This document shows positions 36,567 to 44,043 of a DNA stretch of 64,000 nt, piece after piece. The notes beneath the pieces are model-generated. The model was not told the DNA's origin and did no database searches. It saw nothing but the letters and a program-made list of their open reading frames with translations. The first letter of the stretch is position 1; every line of letters begins with the position of its first letter. Made by a program: the position numbers and the translations under genes. The stretch lies in NCBI GenBank assembly GCA_035561515.1, contig DATMXP010000020.1, positions 25,659 to 89,658 on the forward strand. Reading direction: 5' to 3'. Source of the stretch: Terriglobales bacterium. Its GTDB lineage: Bacteria; Acidobacteriota; Terriglobia; Terriglobales; Acidobacteriaceae.

Positions 36567-36575
36567 GGGGCCGCT

Positions 36576-36755
36576 ATGCGTCGTAAGCACAACTCTCCCC
36601 CTGTCGAGCCGGTTACCTACTCATGCCCGAAGTGTGGGTATGCTATGCCGCCCTCCGAATTGGTTAGGAATAGCAACGGTGAGCCGATCTGTTGCGCGTG
36701 TGGGCAAGCATTCACCCCGAAGAGGCTTGTAACCGGCGAGGACCATACGTCGTGA
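36576..36755 (+). CDS. Small zinc-ribbon protein
   Basis: The protein has 59 residues from the ATG at 36576 with aagggg 5 nt upstream. Two cysteine pairs, SCPKCGY and CCACGQAF, about 20 residues apart make a zinc ribbon, with a basic N-terminus (RRKHN). The role is unknown, perhaps nucleic-acid or protein binding. It is the second gene of a two-gene operon with a small membrane protein. Confidence 0.65.
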   Translation: MRRKHNSPPVEPVTYSCPKCGYAMPPSELVRNSNGEPICCACGQAFTPKRLVTGEDHTS

Positions 36756-36799
36756 TACCATACCGCCTTCACGCAAACACAGATGCGTGACAGCGAATT

Positions 36800-36830
36800 G
36801 CCCCGCAGCTAAAAGCGGGGCGTTTTTCTT
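36800..36830 (+). terminator. Rho-independent terminator
   Basis: gccccgc (36800-36806) pairs with gcggggc (36815-36821) around an 8-nt loop and is followed by gtttttctt. It ends the two small genes at 36390-36755. Confidence 0.88.
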
Positions 36831-37007
36831 GTTTGTGGGGTGATTTCCCCTTTATAGCGCTGTCGTGCGCTCGCGAGCCGACACTTCCCTATTTCTCACC
36901 CCATCTAACAGCCAAACGCAACCTAATATTGCAATGGGCCTATTCTCTTCCGTCGATAGTCACGATCACCCGTCAGAATCACCCCCTCTGATGTAGACCT
37001 GATGATA

Positions 37008-37179
37008 GGTGATGACAACTGCCCTGTTGGAACTGTCATCACCGCGCGCGCGAACAGTGAACTTAAAGGAAACCCCGTGTGTATGAATAACTTACGGTTC
37101 AATTGTCATCACTTAGCATCACTCCATCATCAAGGCATCGTTTGTGATGTTCTCTCCCCCACGCGAGAGCGTGATGACA
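37008..37179. repeat. Four GTGATGACA copies, iteron-like or operator-like
   Basis: GGTGATGACA (37008-37017) and its exact reverse complement TGTCATCACC (37034-37043) form an inverted pair. Further copies lie at 37104-37112 (TGTCATCAC) and 37171-37179 (GTGATGACA). They occupy the gene-free stretch 36831-37185 beside the replication half of the element, so an origin or excision/integration accessory sites are possible. Nothing else is recognisable in this stretch. Confidence 0.6.
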
Positions 37180-37185
37180 GCAGTT

Positions 37186-37815
37186 TTAGTGCTTCTTCTT
37201 CCGTCCGCGTTGCGGCTTCCGTCGCCGTGCGTTCACTTCGTCGCGATGGTCTTCCACCCATTGACTCTGTTTTCGCGATCGCATCTCTTCGCCACAAGGT
37301 ACGGAGCAATACTTGTCTCTGCTGAATGACTTCACGAAGTACCGGGCACACTCTGGTTTCTCGCAACGGTGAAGCATCTTCCGTTTGTTCACGATGGTCA
37401 GTGCCATTACATCTAGCAGGTGTCGCGGTACCGGCTCCCACCTACCACGCTCGAAGTTTGTGCGAATAGTCGGCCTGTCGATTGGACCGCGTGACTCGAA
37501 TATCTGATCCAGCGACTCGTTCACCGCCTCAACTTGTGACGGCGTGAGTCTTCCCCACGCATTTCGAAGCACAGTTGCCCAGGTTAAAACGTCTGCGATC
37601 TCGGTTTCAGGCTCCAAAGCGGCTGGCCTGGGTAACAGAGGGCCGTAGCGGGCAATGAATTGTTGCGCTTCCTTAAGAGCGGGCCACTGTTCCAGTGGCT
37701 TAATCGCGTTGAATGTTCCCGATTGCACTGGGAGGTTCACAAGGTCGGAGAGTATCTTCTCCCTTCCCCATCGGCTAATTGCTTTCGCGGTCTGCTGGTC
37801 CATAGTCCTCTGCAT
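37186..37815 (-). CDS. CGNR-like zinc-finger protein, putative regulator
   Basis: The protein has 209 residues. The C-terminal zinc finger HRCEKPECARYFVKSFSR followed by DKYCSVPCGEEMRSRK resembles the CGNR finger (C-x4-C...C-x3-C with an RxRK tail). The N-terminal ~130 residues are helical, as in ABATE/CGNR transcriptional regulators. A very basic tail (RRRKPQRGRKKKH) follows. It is divergent from the replication operon across a 113-bp region with dyads, which suits a control protein. The start is uncertain between 37815 and 37803. Confidence 0.65.
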   Translation of the reverse strand: MQRTMDQQTAKAISRWGREKILSDLVNLPVQSGTFNAIKPLEQWPALKEAQQFIARYGPLLPRPAALEPETEIADVLTWATVLRNAWGRLTPSQVEAVNESLDQIFESRGPIDRPTIRTNFERGRWEPVPRHLLDVMALTIVNKRKMLHRCEKPECARYFVKSFSRDKYCSVPCGEEMRSRKQSQWVEDHRDEVNARRRKPQRGRKKKH

Positions 37816-37841
37816 GACAGTAGCGACATTGCTTAGTGACT

Positions 37842-37877
37842 AACCATGTACATTGGTTGCGACATTAGCTATTGTCG
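37842..37877. promoter_or_regulatory. Two dyads in the divergent control region
   Basis: A near-perfect 18-bp palindrome, cgacattagctattgtcg (37860-37877, one symmetric mismatch), and a second dyad with arms aacca/tggtt (37842-37858) sit between the divergent CGNR-like gene and the replication operon. A partial copy of the first (gcgacattgct) lies at 37823-37833. They are good candidates for the element's switch operators. Confidence 0.6.
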
Positions 37878-37928
37878 TACTGTTGGTTATTTATATAGCA
37901 CAACCGACGGGTGAATGGAAGGAGCAAC

Positions 37929-38120
37929 ATGCAGGAGACAGTCAGCACAGCCGAAGCCGCAACTATTCGCGGTGTTTCGCTGGTCGTGATCTACCGAGAA
38001 ATCGCAACGAAAAAGCTCACCGCCATTCGAGCTGATGGGAAGTGGCGCATTCCGATGGAAGCGCTAAACCGCCGTATCGAGCAGGTAGCCGAATGGAAGA
38101 GGCTAGCGGGCAACCGGTAA
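37929..38120 (+). CDS. Small helix-turn-helix (excisionase-like) protein
   Basis: The protein has 63 residues from the ATG at 37929 with an excellent ggaaggag site. The sequence ETVSTAEAATIRGVSLVVIY followed by REIATKKLTAIRADGKWRIP is a MerR/excisionase-type winged HTH (pfam12728-like). It is first in the rightward replication operon and its stop overlaps the next start (TAATG). It may regulate the operon or act in excision; a second such protein is encoded at 40491. Confidence 0.75.
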   Translation: MQETVSTAEAATIRGVSLVVIYREIATKKLTAIRADGKWRIPMEALNRRIEQVAEWKRLAGNR

Positions 38121-38554
38121 TGGAACTCCCTGTCAATATCGAAGCGGAACGCACGGTGTTAGGCGCGAATCTTTTGCGCAACGAACTCACGGGCCTCTGC
38201 GCTGAGTCGGGCCTGCGCCCCGATCACTTCAGCCTAAGCACGAACGGGGAGATATATGGGGTTCAACTTCGCCTGCACAACGAAGGACGGCCATTTGATA
38301 CCTGTCTGCTGCTGGAAGAGATGGATGTCGCGAAAGCCGGGGGCTTTGACTATCTGTCCGACTTAACACGCGATGTAGTGCTACTTGAATCACACGTCCT
38401 GCAACGTTGCCGAGTGCTGATTCTCAAATCGAAGCTGCGGAAGGTTGTGGCAGTTACCGCAGAACTCCAAGCCGCAGCATGTGAGCTAGGTGCGAAGCCT
38501 GAAGTGATCATCAAGGAAACAATAGAGAAGCTGAACGCGATTCTTGAGGACTAA
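38120..38554 (+). CDS. Stand-alone DnaB N-terminal domain protein
   Basis: The protein has 144 residues from the ATG at 38120; an in-frame ATG at 38093 is an alternative. LPVNIEAERTVLGANLL at the start, then HFSLSTNGEIYGVQLRLHNE and GGFDYLSDLTRDV, match the N-terminal domain of the replicative helicase DnaB (IEAEqavLGalL; Y/F-L-x-x-L). The ATPase domain is absent and the gene ends at the position of the linker. In DnaB this domain binds primase DnaG and organises the hexamer, so it may recruit or block host replication proteins. It is followed 2 bp later by a P-loop ATPase gene. Confidence 0.8.
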   Translation: MELPVNIEAERTVLGANLLRNELTGLCAESGLRPDHFSLSTNGEIYGVQLRLHNEGRPFDTCLLLEEMDVAKAGGFDYLSDLTRDVVLLESHVLQRCRVLILKSKLRKVVAVTAELQAAACELGAKPEVIIKETIEKLNAILED

Positions 38555-38556
38555 TA

Positions 38557-39678
38557 GTGAATACAGAGGACTGCGCCTTCAAAAAGGAAGGCGACAACAA
38601 GGCAGAGGAAAAACAAACGGCAAGGCCCGATATGCCAGATGACGTGCTGGACGGCAGACTAGGCCAATTATGCGCAACCCGCTTGCGCCACTTTCCCCGC
38701 GCTTACTCGTTCGGTGCGGTAGTGACCACAATCGGCGCTCTGGTACCGCGTATTGATAATCCGCCGATCCGCCCGAACTTGTTTTGGTGCGCAGTGGGCG
38801 ACAAAGGGTCTGGCAAAAGCCAAAGCCTTGATACGACATTTCGCCTTGTTGAGATGCAGCCGCCAACGTTGCTTGAGGCAAAGTTCGGAAGCGCAGAGGG
38901 AATGGCTGAACAGTTGAAGGATACGGGTTCTGATTCCGTTCGCCTTCTGTCTGTCGATGAACTCGGTCACATGCTTGCGAAGTGTGCGATTCAGAGTTCG
39001 AGCTTCCCCTATGTGCTGAACAGCGCCTTTTATAAAGACGAGCAAATAGGCGGTTCAAAGAAACAACAGTTCTCAGTTAATTGCCGCATCTCTCTTGTTG
39101 GAGGGTTGGTTGAAGAACTTTTCGGTGATGCCTTTGGACTAGCGACAACGGGTGGGCTGTATGACCGTTTTCTATTCGGCCTATGTCCCTCGCCCTATCA
39201 GTACCTCTATCGCCCGTTCGAAGGTCCAACCGTCAAACTATCGCCTGCGGTGCCGCGTATCGCTTCGAATGTCTGGGATGAACGTGACCAGTGGGTTAAG
39301 GAAGGGATACCCGCCCGTATTGCTGAACTCGCGTTGCGAGTCGCTTACATCTGCGCAGCAACAGACAGGCGCGAGGTAGTGCAGGCGTCCGACCTAAAAC
39401 CGGCGATGGCATTCGCTCAGTACCAGGTGCGCGTTCGAAGCGTTCTCGCACCGAACGTTGGCGAGAACCCAGACGCGAAATGCGCAATCAAGATCCGCTC
39501 ATGGTTGCTAGAGAACGCACGTGGCGGGGCATGGGTCCGCCGTCACGATCTGGACAGAGGCATCAATAGTTACCGTCTTGGCCCCGGAGTGTTCAACCGT
39601 TGCTTAAACAATCTCTGGTTCAACGGAGAAATCGAACTAGACGGGAAGGCCAAAGCCGTTCGGCTTATCACGCAGTAG
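38557..39678 (+). CDS. P-loop ATPase (DUF3987-like), probable replication protein
   Basis: The protein has 373 residues from a GTG start at 38557 (gagga 6 nt upstream). Walker A is GDKGSGKS (81-88) and the Walker B-type acidic pair is in LLSVDELGHM (~133-135). The surrounding sequence (FPRAYSFGAVVTTIG; FPYVLNSAFYKDE; FLFGLCPSP) resembles DUF3987/primase-helicase-like proteins of mobile elements. The C-terminal ~70 residues look like a winged helix. With the DnaB N-domain upstream and SSB downstream, it probably acts in element DNA replication. No primase domain is visible. Confidence 0.75.
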   Translation: MNTEDCAFKKEGDNKAEEKQTARPDMPDDVLDGRLGQLCATRLRHFPRAYSFGAVVTTIGALVPRIDNPPIRPNLFWCAVGDKGSGKSQSLDTTFRLVEMQPPTLLEAKFGSAEGMAEQLKDTGSDSVRLLSVDELGHMLAKCAIQSSSFPYVLNSAFYKDEQIGGSKKQQFSVNCRISLVGGLVEELFGDAFGLATTGGLYDRFLFGLCPSPYQYLYRPFEGPTVKLSPAVPRIASNVWDERDQWVKEGIPARIAELALRVAYICAATDRREVVQASDLKPAMAFAQYQVRVRSVLAPNVGENPDAKCAIKIRSWLLENARGGAWVRRHDLDRGINSYRLGPGVFNRCLNNLWFNGEIELDGKAKAVRLITQ

Positions 39679-39686
39679 GAGAAGAG

Positions 39687-40067
39687 ATGGCATTCAGGAA
39701 CGAAGTTATATTGTCGGGAAAAGTACAGGCCGATGTGCAGAAGCGCAGCGAACGAGCGCCCTACAAGTTCGTATTGTGCCAGAGCGGAGGAAAAAAACGG
39801 GATTCGGAAGAACGTTGGCCGTCTCATTTCTTCGACATCGTTTGTTGGCCCGAACATTGCGAGGGTCCGCTTACCGAAATCAAGAAGAGTGATTTTGTTG
39901 AGGTATGCGGCCGGTTGGCACAACGACAGTTTGAAGACAGCAAGGGTAATAAACGAACCATTATTGAGGTGATCGCCAGCAAGATTGAAGTCGCCGGCGA
40001 CAATCGAAAGACGCTTACACCGGATTACAACCTAGATATTTCCGATACCGATATTGAGGTCAGCTAA
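39687..40067 (+). CDS. ssb: Single-stranded DNA-binding protein
   Basis: The protein has 126 residues from the ATG at 39687 (aggag, spacing 5); a longer frame upstream overlaps the ATPase gene. The OB-fold pattern is clear: NEVILSGKV, PYKFVLCQSG, FFDIVCWPEH, DFVEVCGRLAQRQFEDSKGN and TIIEVIASKIEV. The usual acidic tail is short (ISDTDIEVS) and lacks the DDxPF-type end that binds host replication proteins. It is a replication-module gene of the element and overlaps the next start by one base. Confidence 0.88.
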   Translation: MAFRNEVILSGKVQADVQKRSERAPYKFVLCQSGGKKRDSEERWPSHFFDIVCWPEHCEGPLTEIKKSDFVEVCGRLAQRQFEDSKGNKRTIIEVIASKIEVAGDNRKTLTPDYNLDISDTDIEVS

Positions 40068-40330
40068 TGGAGAACTTAAGGAAAGCCTTGGCGCGAAAAC
40101 GACTGGAGAACTTAGGGCAAGCGCTGACACGAAAACGCGGAATTCATGCACCCAAACCAATCATTGATCGTATTCGTGAATACGTCAGCAACCCGGCGGT
40201 TGTAGAAGGTTCCAACGTTGATGATGCGGTGACGATGTACTTCGGGCTGCCGGAAGTGCTGGCCGATGATCACAAAGTTGAGTGCGCATTCGTTTATTTA
40301 CAGCGGGGCGGCGAATTCACAGAGGAATAG
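40067..40330 (+). CDS. Unknown small protein after SSB
   Basis: The protein has 87 residues whose ATG overlaps the SSB stop (TAATG). A basic, partly duplicated start (RKALARKRLENLGQALTRKR) leads into an ordinary helical protein. No motif is recognised. Its coupling to SSB suggests a role in replication or regulation. Confidence 0.6.
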   Translation: MENLRKALARKRLENLGQALTRKRGIHAPKPIIDRIREYVSNPAVVEGSNVDDAVTMYFGLPEVLADDHKVECAFVYLQRGGEFTEE

Positions 40331-40332
40331 CG

Positions 40333-40485
40333 ATGGTGGACGAGGACGTTGCAGAAGAACAGAGTTTCGCTACCGATGATGTGCTTCTGACTGAGTTTCT
40401 GAGCGAACCGATATCAGAGCGCGTTCTCACTTGTGACCTTTTGGAGTTCTTTCAAAGTTACGTGAATAGCAACTGGCAGGCATAG
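40333..40485 (+). CDS. Small acidic protein
   Basis: The protein has 50 residues from the ATG at 40333 (agagga about 7 nt upstream), 2 bp after the previous stop. It is strongly acidic (MVDEDVAEEQSF...LLTEFLSEP) with no known motif. Tight spacing with its neighbours supports it being real. Confidence 0.5.
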   Translation: MVDEDVAEEQSFATDDVLLTEFLSEPISERVLTCDLLEFFQSYVNSNWQA

Positions 40486-40490
40486 AAGCA

Positions 40491-40793
40491 ATGCGGACTG
40501 AATTGCAGCAAGTTCTAAATGCGGTGCGAGAGATGCAACCGGACCAGGTACCGGAATTGCTTGGTGAACTAGAGGTGATCCGGGCGACGGCAACGATGAA
40601 GTTGACAGTGCCCGCCATTGCACCCCACCACGACGAACTACTGAGCGTTGAAGCTGCTGCCGAACGTCTGTCTATGAGCACTGATTACCTGTACCGCAAT
40701 TCACACAAACTTCCCTTCACCCGTCGCATGGGCCGCAAACTACTCTTCTCTTCTCTCGGTATTAACCAATACATAAACCGGAACAGGCGGTAA
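40491..40793 (+). CDS. Helix-turn-helix protein, probable excisionase/regulator
   Basis: The protein has 100 residues. The C-terminal half is a MerR/excisionase-type HTH: LLSVEAAAERLSMSTDYLY, with the wing TRRMGRKLLFSSLGINQYI. The N-terminal half is a helix (LQQVLNAVREMQPDQVPEL). It is encoded just before the zinc-ribbon and integrase genes, the usual place for a recombination directionality factor. Confidence 0.75.
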   Translation: MRTELQQVLNAVREMQPDQVPELLGELEVIRATATMKLTVPAIAPHHDELLSVEAAAERLSMSTDYLYRNSHKLPFTRRMGRKLLFSSLGINQYINRNRR

Positions 40794-40830
40794 AAATGCC
40801 TTACTTGCTACTTGCCAACTATATCCATTA

Positions 40831-40989
40831 ATGGATACCATTACTGACATGGCGAAAGAGATCAAAGAACAGACCTGCCAGCGATGCGGATTCAGGTGGT
40901 ATCCAAGAACACCGGAACCGCCCGCCCGCTGCGCTAATCCGAAATGTCGATCACCTTACTGGAACAAACCAAAGCGAGGTGCGAAATGA
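40831..40989 (+). CDS. Small zinc-ribbon protein coupled to the integrase
   Basis: The protein has 52 residues from the ATG at 40831 (second ATG at 40849). It is a classic zinc ribbon: TCQRCGFRWYPRT, then ARCANPKCRSPYWNKPKRG. This short ribbon family is frequent beside recombinase or toxin-antitoxin-like genes. The stop overlaps the integrase ATG (ATGA), so translation is coupled. It may bind DNA or help the integrase; this is not shown. Confidence 0.75.
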   Translation: MDTITDMAKEIKEQTCQRCGFRWYPRTPEPPARCANPKCRSPYWNKPKRGAK

Positions 40990-42206
40990 GCAGAGGTAAT
41001 GGCCGCGTATTCACGCGCAAGGGTTCTTCCTATTTTTGGATTGGCTACTATGCGCACGGGAAGGAACAGCGCGAGGTAGCACGTCACGTTCGTACCGGGG
41101 ATAAGTTGGAAGCGATGGATGACAACCGCCAACAGGCAGAGCGATTCCTTAAGCACCGCTTGGGCGAAGTAGTTGCCGAGAAGCACGGCGGGTATAGCTT
41201 CGTCGGACCATCGCAGATGCGAGTGACGGTCGGCGATCTTCTCGATAGCCTCAAATCCGACTTGGAACTTCGCGGCAAGTGGAATGACCGCGTGGATTCC
41301 ACGGTGAAGAAAGTTCGCGAGAAATTCGGGACGTGGAAGGCTGTCGAGGCTACCAGCGAAGTTGTTGCCGATTGGCAATTGGCGTTACGTGAGGACGAAT
41401 ACCGAGATGCAACCATCAACCGCTTCTGCCAGATCCTCGGGCAAGCCTTCAAACTGGGAATCGAGCGGAAACGAGTTTCAACCGTTCCGATTATCAAGCA
41501 CCTCAGCGAAGTGGGAAACGAACGCAAGGGGTTCTTCTCTGAATCGGAAATCCGCTCTGTGATTACGCACCTTCCCGATTACCTGAAAGACTTCATCCTG
41601 TTCGCGTACATCACTGGAATGCGCCGGGGTGAGATTAAAAGCCTTCGGTGGTCGGATGTACATGAAGACGCGATCACCCTTCGCCCTGAGAACAGCAAGA
41701 ACGGCGAAGCTCGGACGATCCCGCTAGAGGGTGAGCTAGAGGAACTAATTGAGCGGTGCAAGGAAGCCCGGAAGATCAAACAGAAAGACGGTTCCGTTCT
41801 CGTCTCCGAGTACATCTTCCATGACAAAGGACAGGTGATCGGCGAATTTCGCAAGGCATGGGCCACGGCTTGCTGCATGGCCGGAGTTGGCACGCTTGTT
41901 TGCCCGTCCTGCGGTGGACAGATTGACGCGAATTACAAGTGCGAGCCATGTGGGAAGGAATACAAGCGCGAACAATTGCGCTACACCGGGCGCATCGTGC
42001 ATGACCTTCGCCGCTGTGCAGCAAGGAACCTGCTAGCTGCCGGCGTTCCTCAGGCCGTCGCGATGAAGATCACGGGGCACAAAACGGATAGCATGTTCCG
42101 CCGGTATGCCATCGTAAGCGTCGATCAACAGCGTGAGGCTTTAAGGGCCGCACAAGTCTATCGGCAACAGCAACAGGAACGCAGTAAAGTTACGCGCATC
42201 AACTAG
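40986..42206 (+). CDS. int: Tyrosine integrase with zinc-ribbon insertion
   Basis: The protein has 406 residues from the ATG at 40986; a longer frame from 40944 would overlap the zinc-ribbon gene further. The N-terminal arm and SAM-like core-binding domain (residues ~80-170) precede the catalytic domain. The catalytic set is Arg213 (TGMRRGEI), Lys238 (ENSKNGEAR), His339 and Arg342 (VHDLRR), His365 (ITGHKT) and Tyr374 (FRRYAI). Two CxxC pairs (306-309, CPSC; 319-322, CEPC) form a zinc ribbon inserted just before the HxLR motif. The gene lies next to the attachment site in the tRNA-Asn, so it is the integrase of this element. Confidence 0.93.
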   Translation: MSRGNGRVFTRKGSSYFWIGYYAHGKEQREVARHVRTGDKLEAMDDNRQQAERFLKHRLGEVVAEKHGGYSFVGPSQMRVTVGDLLDSLKSDLELRGKWNDRVDSTVKKVREKFGTWKAVEATSEVVADWQLALREDEYRDATINRFCQILGQAFKLGIERKRVSTVPIIKHLSEVGNERKGFFSESEIRSVITHLPDYLKDFILFAYITGMRRGEIKSLRWSDVHEDAITLRPENSKNGEARTIPLEGELEELIERCKEARKIKQKDGSVLVSEYIFHDKGQVIGEFRKAWATACCMAGVGTLVCPSCGGQIDANYKCEPCGKEYKREQLRYTGRIVHDLRRCAARNLLAAGVPQAVAMKITGHKTDSMFRRYAIVSVDQQREALRAAQVYRQQQQERSKVTRIN

Positions 42207-42219
42207 GAGACGGAAGCTA

Positions 42220-42432
42220 ATGCTTTCACATCGAATCCGCCGCGTGCTCAGGATCTATTTTGGATTCCTATTCGCCATCACGGGCGCAACATGGATTTAC
42301 GTGTGGGCCGCAGACACCTTCAAAGAAATGCGGGGGGATGCAGGCTTTTTCGGGATGGTCGGCTGTTTATTGTTGCCCCTCGGACTAACAATGCTGGTTA
42401 CGCTATTTCGACCATTCAAGATTAGCGCTTAG
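42220..42432 (+). CDS. Small two-helix membrane protein at the right end
   Basis: The protein has 70 residues from the ATG at 42220 (aggag upstream). A basic start (SHRIRRVLRI) is followed by membrane helix 1 (YFGFLFAITGATWIYVW), a charged loop (KEMRGD) and helix 2 (GMVGCLLLPLGLTMLVTLF). No family is recognised. It lies 13 bp after the integrase and inside the element. Confidence 0.6.
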   Translation: MLSHRIRRVLRIYFGFLFAITGATWIYVWAADTFKEMRGDAGFFGMVGCLLLPLGLTMLVTLFRPFKISA

Positions 42433-42515
42433 GAAGAAGGGCAGTCGTGATACGTACATTTCACGGACAATCCTGTTTTAGAGGTGGAAGGAAAATGCTG
42501 CAAGCTACTGAAAAG

Positions 42516-42592
<77 letters not shown>

Positions 42593-42665
42593 GTGTCGTA
42601 CAACGCGCCCGAAATGCGCGAGGTCTGATTGTCTGAGCGGACAGGAACTCCTTCCGCTCCCTACT

Positions 42666-42694
42666 TTTATAAAGCATTATGCCTCGAACGTCAA
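42666..42694 (-). promoter_or_regulatory. Promoter of tRNA-Asn
   Basis: Read leftward, TTGACG (42689-42694), 17 bp, TATAAA (42666-42671), about 73 nt before the mature tRNA 5' end. It lies on the host side of the junction, so the tRNA keeps its own promoter. The remainder of 42593-42953 shows nothing else. Confidence 0.7.
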
Positions 42695-42953
42695 AGGTTC
42701 ATAAGCGTCTCCATCGGGTCCACTTATGGAACTTTAGAATCGATTCAATCGCTTTTTTGGATATCGTGCACGAGCACATCCACCCTACTTCACTAAAATC
42801 ACGCACCCGAAAGCCGACGAACTGCTGTAACCACCGAAATAACCACGTGCGCTACCCCGTGACCGTCGTTCTCTCGCCCCCCATTCAGGTCACTTTCCGA
42901 GGTGCCGATGCTCACTGATGCTCCGTTCGTCCAGGCTCATGCTGTATACGGGC

Positions 42954-44039
42954 ATGGAGCAGACCGGACTAAAACGCGATCCTCGTTATTACCGGCGAGT
43001 CTGGTTCGGCACCACATTATTTGTGGCTGCCATCTTCGGTGCTCCTTTTGCGTTTTTCTTTCTCATCTTCGATGGCCCACCCGATCTGAAGTACATGATC
43101 TTCATCAAAGCCACGCCCAGCATGGTCATTGGCGTCATATTGGCGATCCTTGCTGGACACCGTGCCGTCTGGTTCCTGCACCGGTCCACCGAGCGCATTG
43201 CCCGCGCACATGAACTGGCGCAGGTACGCGAGCGCGAACGCGACCTCGCCCAGCAGGAACTGATCAAAAAGCTCCAAGAAGAACGCCAACTCGCACAGAT
43301 GAAGGTTCAATTCGAAGCGCAGCTCGCGGAGTACGAGAAATACGCCGCATTGGCTCAACTTGCCCTCGGTGCGGCTCATGAAATCAACAATCCCTTGCTG
43401 GGAATCCTTTCGCATCTCGAACTCTCGTTGCGCGACGCAAAGACCGAGGAAGACCGCATCGAGATCGAGCAATGCATTGAAGGCACCAAGAGAATCTCGA
43501 AGACTATTCGCGGCCTGCTGAACTACACTCGTCCCGATCCCCTGCTGCTAACGCGCATCAACCTGCAACGGCTCGTCGACGATGCATTCAGTTTCCTGGT
43601 GCATCAACCTCTATTCCGCGGCATCTCTCTTGAAAAGCAGCTCGCGCGGGATTTGCCCGAAGTCACTGCCGACGCTAACCAGCTTTCTCAAATCCTCATG
43701 AACCTGCTGATTAATGCCGCCCAAGCAAGCCCGGATGGCGGCGTCATAACCGTCACAGCGCAAAAGGTGAAGTTCGCGGATTCCATCGAAATCGTCGTGT
43801 CGGATACCGGATCCGGCATCGGTGCCGATGTTCTGCCTCACATCTTTGAGCCCTTTTTCACCACCAAGCGCGGTAAAGGTACCGGGCTGGGTCTCAGCAT
43901 CAGCCAGGCGTACGTTCGCAGTCACGGCGGAGACATCAAGGTCGACAGCTTACCCAATCGGGGAACGAACGTGCGCATTACTCTGCCGCTGCGTCAGGAA
44001 GGACGCATCGTAGCGGAACCGGAAGAAGTGATCGTATAG
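42954..44039 (+). CDS. Membrane sensor histidine kinase
   Basis: The protein has 361 residues from the ATG at 42954; in-frame ATGs at 42918 and 42939 are alternatives. Two membrane helices (WFGTTLFVAAIFGAPFAFFF and ATPSMVIGVILAILAG) lead to a coiled coil (~residues 75-130), a DHp domain with the phospho-acceptor His in LGAAHEINNPL, and an HATPase domain (N box LMNLLINAAQAS, G1 DTGSGIG, G2 GKGTGLGLSIS). There is no separate sensor domain. It lies 4 bp upstream of a sigma-54 regulator, so the two form an NtrB/NtrC-like pair. Confidence 0.92.
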   Translation: MEQTGLKRDPRYYRRVWFGTTLFVAAIFGAPFAFFFLIFDGPPDLKYMIFIKATPSMVIGVILAILAGHRAVWFLHRSTERIARAHELAQVRERERDLAQQELIKKLQEERQLAQMKVQFEAQLAEYEKYAALAQLALGAAHEINNPLLGILSHLELSLRDAKTEEDRIEIEQCIEGTKRISKTIRGLLNYTRPDPLLLTRINLQRLVDDAFSFLVHQPLFRGISLEKQLARDLPEVTADANQLSQILMNLLINAAQASPDGGVITVTAQKVKFADSIEIVVSDTGSGIGADVLPHIFEPFFTTKRGKGTGLGLSISQAYVRSHGGDIKVDSLPNRGTNVRITLPLRQEGRIVAEPEEVIV

Positions 44040-44043
44040 AGAT

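Noticed and set aside
36831..37185. CRISPR array suggested by the repeated GTGATGACA words
   Set aside because: Copies are only 9-10 bp, in both orientations and irregularly spaced; no repeat-spacer pattern and no cas genes.
27826..42515. Calling the element a complete prophage or an ICE
   Set aside because: No terminase large subunit, portal, major capsid, tail, lysis enzyme, relaxase or type IV secretion gene is recognisable.
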